From Chitinophaga rhizophila (GTDB taxonomy: Bacteria > Bacteroidota > Bacteroidia > Chitinophagales > Chitinophagaceae), in contig NZ_JAICCF010000003.1 of assembly GCF_019492185.1 (NCBI RefSeq), forward strand, positions 124,001-188,000: a stretch of 64,000 nucleotides of DNA, read 5' to 3'. A program made the position numbers and the translations under genes. How positions within the stretch are numbered: the stretch's first letter is position 1; every line of letters begins with the position of its first letter. Of this stretch, positions 59,141-64,000 are shown one piece after another. The notes beneath the pieces are model-generated. The model did not search any database, was not told where the DNA came from, and was given only the letters and a program-made list of their open reading frames with translations.

Positions 59141-61729
59141 TTAGCGTGAGGTGGTATTATTTACCACAAACTTCTGCTTATGAATGATCTGGTTATTATC
59201 AGTCACCGTAAGAATATATACGCCATCAGGCAGGGAGGAGATGTCGAGTTGGTTATAGTTGCCTCTGATACGCTGAGAGAGTCGTTTTACACCACCGATA
59301 TTGTATATATCCACCGCATATACCTGGGCAGCATCCGGCAGGGACAGGTTTAATGTCTGACTGGCAGGGTTAGGCCATATATTCAGCACAGCAGCCTTCT
59401 TTTCTGCTACTGCCGCTACCGTACGCGCTAACAGCGGCTGCGGATAGGTAAATGGAAAATCTATCTGGGCCTGTCTGAACTGCATTTCCAGCTCTTTATC
59501 CCAGCCAAACGCAGTATCTGCCTGCTGTTCCAGGCTGAATTGTACAGCGCCGCTCCAGAAGTGAACAAACTCACCAAGGTTAAGGTCGCGGGTATAGCCA
59601 CCGTTATGTTGCGGGAAGTATTCTGATAACAGCTGGAAATAACGGTTCAGTGCAGCACTGGAATCTCCTTTTTCATAGATAGGCATGAACCAGTCACGGA
59701 ACCAGTAAGTATCGTGTCTTGGGAAACCTTCCGATTTCACAATGAAGTCATTATAAGCCTGTTGCGCATCAGCTTCCCAGCCGAGGCGTTTCATCACATC
59801 ATAAATGAAGATTTCACACCACTTGCTATCACCCCAGATAGGGAACGATGGCGAGTGATGTACACCTTTACCACCACCTTCTACAATGTGACCTACTTCA
59901 TGAATAGAGGCATGCAGGTTCCATCCTTCCCTTGCAGCCCAGCTGCCACCGAGGTCGCCTGCATTTGTGAAATCGTGATCACTGTCAAATACAGTAGCAG
60001 GGTGGCCGCCTGAGTAACCAGGTTTACCATGGAATACCATGTTCAGCTTAGGATCGCTGAAAGAGCCATAGTTCTGTTTTACATATTCCCATACCTGTGT
60101 AAAATCCTGGTTCATCCAGCTGATAGAAGGGTCTACCGCAGCATCAAAATAGATGTTCACACTGCTATTTGAGTAATTCAGCGACAGTGATTCAACATGA
60201 TTGTGCCAGTGTTCCTGCCAAGGTACTCTTGGAGCGGCAGTCAGCGTTGTATTGCTACCGGTTACCCAGGCAGATGCGCCATTGGCATTCTCTGCTCTGA
60301 GGCGGTAGTAATACCTGGTTAACGGAGAAAGGTTCAATGAATAGAAATGAGTCGTATTAGGAGCCAGTTCAAAGGAAGTATTCCAGTTCAGCGTATCAGT
60401 TGTTCGTTCCAGGCGGTAGTTTGTTTCTGTAGATGTATTATCCTGCCAATCAAGCTGTATCTGGTTGCCCGATACCGCCTGTGTGGTAAAGCCTGTAGGC
60501 GCAGCAGGAATACCGTTATTTATCACCCCATTACCGGTACCGGTTATTTCCAGTTCGGCCAGTTGTGTGATACCTGCACCATTATTCGCAGTAATATTTA
60601 ACCTGTAATACTGATAAGATGTAGTATTTGGAAATACGTAAGTACGTTTCTTAAAACGGGTCGTGAATAACTGGTTAGTCTGTACCTGAAGATTTACCCA
60701 GTTAGTACTATCGTTGGAGCCCTGGAATGCCCAGTCTTTCGGGTCTCTGTCAGCAGCATCATTTGCAGCAGTGATGCTATACTGTGTAGCTACAGCGCCA
60801 CCTGGGAAGGACGCGCCAATAGCAGTTACCGGGTTCCAGGCAAGGTATTTACTATAGATATTATTGTCTGTTACTTTTGCAAGACCTTCGGCTCCGGTAG
60901 TATTGTAAGGGTCATTGAACCTCGCATTCTGATAGTTGGTAAGGTCGAAGCCACCAGGAGCAGCGCCGGTTTTGATAGCAGCAGAGGTATCAGCAATGGA
61001 GAAACCAGCTGCATTCACTGCACGTACGCGGTATACCAGACTAGTAGCAGCACTCAACGCAGTATCGGTAAAGCTGGTAACATTAGCGCCCACCGTACCA
61101 CGGGAAATGAAGGTGATAGCATCCAGTGAGCTTTCGATACGGTAGTTTGTCTCATTGGTTGCATTATCAGACCAGGAGACGCTGGCTTTATAGCCTGGCA
61201 ATACCGTTACCGAAACATTGGTAGGCCGGGAAGGCGTTGCAGGGAAAGAACCGGTTAATTTCCACTCTGAGAACTGAATAGCGTTTGCACCGTTGTTAGC
61301 AGTAATATTCAGCCGGTAAAAGAGATAGGAGGTTGTGTTGGTGAAGGAATAGGTTTTTGTCAGGAAGCGTGTAGCAAATGTCTGGTTAGTCTGTACGTCC
61401 AGGCTGGTCCAGGTCTTGCCATCATTAGAACCTTGCAGGTTCCAGCTTTTAGGGTCTCTGGTTGCGAAGTCGTTCGCAGAAGTAAGGGAGTACTGGTTAA
61501 CAACCGCAGATCTGGTAGCTTCAAACTGTATCCAGAGAGATGTTCTGTCTTTGTAGTACTTGGTACTAGTGTTGTTGTCAATCAGTTTAGGGAAGTTTTC
61601 AGCAGCATCAGCATTTGCATACTGAGCAGTCAGCAGACCCGCTGTCGATGTGATATCAGTCTGCGCTAGTGCCGGTATGGTACCGCATAGCAATGCTGTA
61701 TACAAAGATAGCTTTGTAAAATTACGCAT
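59141..61729 (-). CDS. Secreted basic-secretory-protein-type metallopeptidase with two discoidin, two FN3 domains and type IX sorting tail
   Basis: An 862-residue exported protein. Signal peptide (MRNFTKLSLYTALLCGTIPALAQ), discoidin F5/8 type C domain (about 25-155), fibronectin III (about 165-255), second discoidin (about 265-400), second FN3 (about 405-500), then a plant/bacterial basic secretory protein peptidase (PF04450 type, about 510-725) with HEVGHIVEGG (HExxH, about residue 610). The last 75 residues are a type IX secretion sorting domain (NIWPNPASQTLNLSL, then LPDGVYILTV). It is probably attached to or released from the cell surface; the two discoidin domains suggest glycan binding. 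Confidence 0.9.
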   Translation of the reverse strand: MRNFTKLSLYTALLCGTIPALAQTDITSTAGLLTAQYANADAAENFPKLIDNNTSTKYYKDRTSLWIQFEATRSAVVNQYSLTSANDFATRDPKSWNLQGSNDGKTWTSLDVQTNQTFATRFLTKTYSFTNTTSYLFYRLNITANNGANAIQFSEWKLTGSFPATPSRPTNVSVTVLPGYKASVSWSDNATNETNYRIESSLDAITFISRGTVGANVTSFTDTALSAATSLVYRVRAVNAAGFSIADTSAAIKTGAAPGGFDLTNYQNARFNDPYNTTGAEGLAKVTDNNIYSKYLAWNPVTAIGASFPGGAVATQYSITAANDAADRDPKDWAFQGSNDSTNWVNLQVQTNQLFTTRFKKRTYVFPNTTSYQYYRLNITANNGAGITQLAELEITGTGNGVINNGIPAAPTGFTTQAVSGNQIQLDWQDNTSTETNYRLERTTDTLNWNTSFELAPNTTHFYSLNLSPLTRYYYRLRAENANGASAWVTGSNTTLTAAPRVPWQEHWHNHVESLSLNYSNSSVNIYFDAAVDPSISWMNQDFTQVWEYVKQNYGSFSDPKLNMVFHGKPGYSGGHPATVFDSDHDFTNAGDLGGSWAAREGWNLHASIHEVGHIVEGGGKGVHHSPSFPIWGDSKWCEIFIYDVMKRLGWEADAQQAYNDFIVKSEGFPRHDTYWFRDWFMPIYEKGDSSAALNRYFQLLSEYFPQHNGGYTRDLNLGEFVHFWSGAVQFSLEQQADTAFGWDKELEMQFRQAQIDFPFTYPQPLLARTVAAVAEKKAAVLNIWPNPASQTLNLSLPDAAQVYAVDIYNIGGVKRLSQRIRGNYNQLDISSLPDGVYILTVTDNNQIIHKQKFVVNNTTSR

Positions 61730-61967
61730 AGTAATTGCTCATTTAAGGTTTATGAATAAGAGATACCTGAGTTTTTAGGCATCATAGATCATAGGTTGAC
61801 ATATTGTTTTTCAAAGTGGGTGTGCTTTTTTGGTTGATGTGTAATGAATCGCTCACGAAACGGGTAACACAAAGGCGATATACGATTCTACTAATATCGT
61901 ATTTAGACAGCTGCAAAGCTGTCAACAGATCTCAAACGGAATGTTAACAAATATTAAACCTGGCAGG

Positions 61968-63398
61968 CTACAGGCGGATGCCGAAAACGTCTTTCAGGGC
62001 TTTCTTTGCCGCGTGGTATCCGCACATTCCATGTATACCGCCACCAGGAGGTGTGGAAGAGGAACATACATAAATACCTTTTGCTGGAGTAGTATAGGGC
62101 GACCAGCGCATAGCAGGACGTGTGTACAACTGTGTAATATCGAGAATACCTCCGTTAATATCTCCGCCGATATAATTAGGGTTATAGGCTTCTACATCCG
62201 CCGTATTCATCACATGCCGGTCTATGATCAGATCTTTGAATCCGGGAGCAAAACGTTCTACCTGGTTTTCTATTGCCGCCGTCATATCTTTTGTAGAACC
62301 GTTGGGCACGTGGCAATATCCCCAGGCTGTATGTTTACCCTCAGGGGCGCGTGTTGAGTCAAATATGCTATGCTGTACAAAAAGAGTATAGGGATTATCA
62401 GGATGATGGCCGTTAGCAGTATGTTGCTCATTCGCAGCTATCTCTTCAATGGTATTACCGAGGTGAATAGTTCCGGCTTCTCTGCATCCGGCCGCTGTAA
62501 AAGGCACAGGTCCATCCAGTGCCCAGTCTACTTTGAATACGCCCATACCATAGCGGTAGCGTTGTAGCTGCCATTTATAGAAGGAAGTAAACCGCTCTCC
62601 GGCTATCTGTAATAATTGTTTGGGCGTCACGTCTAATAGTACTGCTTTGGAGTCGGGCAGTTCTTTTAGGCTCTTTATGTATGTACCTGTTACAATATGC
62701 CCGCCAAGAGATTTGAAATAAGCGGCTAATGCTTCTGCAAGTCCTTTTGCACCACCTTTTGGTGCAGGCCATCCGCCGGCATGGCTATTCAGGATCAGCA
62801 CTAAACCTATAGCTGCCGTAGCAATATTGGTTAGTGGCTGAATAGCATGAGCGGCGACTCCGCCAAACAGCCCTCTGGCTTCTTTGGTATGGAAGCGTTT
62901 AGCCAGTTGCATGGCAGAAGGCAGCGCTTTTAAGCCGAATTTGGCCATTGTAAGCGGATGCTTTGGTATTTGCAGAGGACCAAGTATATCTTCCGTCAGC
63001 CCTTTAAAATCGTCCAGTAAGGGCTTAAAAAGCGATTCATAGGCCTTCCGGTCGCTGCCTAGTAACGCAGCAGTCTTTTCCAGTGATGGATATAGTACAG
63101 CCGCCGTACCATCATCAAATGGGTGAGCTGCATCAGCCACGGGGTATACGTAAGATAGTCCAAACTGTTCCAATGGCAGCTGACTATAGAAAGGAGAGGT
63201 TACTGCCATCGGGTGGATAGCAGAGCAGATATCATGCATAAATCCCGGCCTGGTTAGTTCTTTAGACCGCAAGCCGCCACCAATTTCATCACGCCCTTCT
63301 ATTAACAGAACTGACAACCCCTGTTGCTGCATAGCAATGGCTGCTGCCAGACCATTAGGACCAGAACCGATGACGATTGAATCATAAGATGAATTCAT
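61968..63398 (-). CDS. Phytoene-desaturase-like FAD-dependent oxidoreductase
   Basis: A 476-residue flavoprotein. The dinucleotide-binding motif is VIGSGPNGLAAAIAMQQ (residues 9-25), followed by EGRDEIGGGLRSKEL; the C-terminal FAD motif is GIYVCSSSTPPGGGIHGMCG (about 442-461). It belongs to the phytoene dehydrogenase-related (CrtI/COG1233) group, here without carotenoid-gene neighbours, so the substrate is uncertain. No signal peptide. It is monocistronic; a 7-bp hairpin (61906-61923) lies behind it. Confidence 0.88.
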   Translation of the reverse strand: MNSSYDSIVIGSGPNGLAAAIAMQQQGLSVLLIEGRDEIGGGLRSKELTRPGFMHDICSAIHPMAVTSPFYSQLPLEQFGLSYVYPVADAAHPFDDGTAAVLYPSLEKTAALLGSDRKAYESLFKPLLDDFKGLTEDILGPLQIPKHPLTMAKFGLKALPSAMQLAKRFHTKEARGLFGGVAAHAIQPLTNIATAAIGLVLILNSHAGGWPAPKGGAKGLAEALAAYFKSLGGHIVTGTYIKSLKELPDSKAVLLDVTPKQLLQIAGERFTSFYKWQLQRYRYGMGVFKVDWALDGPVPFTAAGCREAGTIHLGNTIEEIAANEQHTANGHHPDNPYTLFVQHSIFDSTRAPEGKHTAWGYCHVPNGSTKDMTAAIENQVERFAPGFKDLIIDRHVMNTADVEAYNPNYIGGDINGGILDITQLYTRPAMRWSPYTTPAKGIYVCSSSTPPGGGIHGMCGYHAAKKALKDVFGIRL

Positions 63399-63557
63399 GC
63401 AAAGAAATTAGGATTTAGGAATGAGGGTTGTAACAGGATCTACAATTTACCAAAATACATGTTTTAACGTAAACTATATAAAGATCCTGGTTTAAAATTC
63501 CACTGCCACAAGCTGGATACTGTAGACATATGATGGTCCCTGATTCCTGGTCTCTTG

Positions 63558-64000
63558 TCAGTATTGACCTGCAGACAGTTTACCTGGAGATAGCAGGTAC
63601 TCTTTTTCTACCTTATCCAGGACGACGTAGATAGAGTCTTTGTTTTCGTTAAGACCTGAAAGGATGATACGTCCGGGAGAAGGTCTGTCATAATGTAATA
63701 CGTATGGCGGATCTTTCTTCAGGCTGGTATTCGGACGATCAGTTGCATTACGACGCTGCCGTTCCCTTCCCTGGTTAGCAGGATTTCTGTTTTTATCCCG
63801 TAGAGAGAGTTCCTGTCTGACAGTATCTGCTTCGTAGTAGAAGAATCTACGTCCACCGGCTACACCAGCCAGTTCAAAGTTCCGGTCTACATCATTTTTA
63901 GGCGAGCCGCCGCCATTACTGAGATCCAGCCATACAGGCTTATTAACCTGATAAGTAATAGTAGACCACTTCTCAAATGTCACATTCTGCCAACGTACGG
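63558..64000 (-). CDS. C-terminal part of an uncharacterised protein, 5' partial
   Basis: The minus-strand frame is open to the window edge (VRWQNVTFEKWSTITYQ reads through the GTG at 63983), so the start lies beyond 64000. About 147 residues are visible: a soluble, charged domain with a glycine-rich turn (DLSNGGGSPKNDVDRNF), an aromatic strand (RRFFYYEAD), a basic linker (DKNRNPANQGRERQRRN) and a beta-type end (YVLHYDRPSPGRIILSG, SIYVVLDKVEKEYLL). Possibly the C-terminal domain of a membrane protein, but I cannot name the family. Confidence 0.7.
   Translation of the reverse strand, partial: VRWQNVTFEKWSTITYQVNKPVWLDLSNGGGSPKNDVDRNFELAGVAGGRRFFYYEADTVRQELSLRDKNRNPANQGRERQRRNATDRPNTSLKKDPPYVLHYDRPSPGRIILSGLNENKDSIYVVLDKVEKEYLLSPGKLSAGQY

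Overview
The window is chromosomal DNA from a Bacteroidota bacterium, most likely a Chitinophagaceae member such as Chitinophaga (genus inferred, not proven). Evidence: promoters of the TTTG-N19/20-TAnnTTTG type, few Shine-Dalgarno sequences, an alanine racemase whose frame runs in from upstream as in the MurF-Alr fusion of this phylum, a TonB-dependent receptor with a carboxypeptidase-regulatory-like front domain, a type IX secretion sorting domain, LytS/LytTR signalling, and very large cytosolic hybrid kinases with serial HAMP units.

Layout. 1-17.9 kb is housekeeping: alr (partial), lspA, a TonB receptor, a TauE/SafE permease, fumC, a crotonase, a barrel protein, a B12-binding subunit, glnS, a decayed lipoprotein gene, gltX, a polysaccharide deacetylase, a lipoprotein, tatD, ansA and tRNA-Ser(GGA). 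17.9-23.1 kb is an AT-rich accessory patch directly behind the tRNA. It holds a complete ISL3/ISAon1-type insertion sequence with 8-bp target duplication, a tight three-gene operon (transglutaminase-like, RHS-remnant/metzincin-like, small secreted protein) and a wrecked fic gene that keeps its upstream dyads. 23.1-38.4 kb is mixed metabolic and regulatory: AraC regulator, DinB, malQ, a helical secreted protein beside a LytS/LytTR pair, an epimerase, a Crp/Fnr regulator, a heptaheme cytochrome, and a stress/detoxification run (isochorismatase-like, amidohydrolase, DoxX, Dps, DUF1275). 38.4-38.9 kb holds a second fic relic, with its central domain deleted and an intact palindromic operator. After the GH3 glucosidase, 41.4-58.0 kb is a signalling block: two hybrid kinases on the minus strand, then a lone receiver, a SNF2 ATPase, a DUF1905 protein and a multi-PAS kinase on the plus strand. 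58.0-64 kb has secreted or oxidative enzymes: a PL14-like lyase, a discoidin/FN3/basic-secretory-protein peptidase with type IX tail, a phytoene-desaturase-like oxidoreductase and a partial protein.

The most unusual content is non-coding. Two intergenic arrays are built from 11-bp units (8616-8670 and 33627-33835); they share an identical unit and each lies upstream of a minus-strand gene. A 4 x 121-bp tandem array (53841-54321), each unit with four short dyads, sits behind the receiver-SNF2 operon and is followed by a 34-bp near-perfect hairpin. Several convergent gene pairs are separated by unusually long perfect hairpins. The best candidates for something undescribed are the 121-bp array with its SNF2/receiver neighbours, the 11-bp array family, and the RHS-metzincin/transglutaminase operon.
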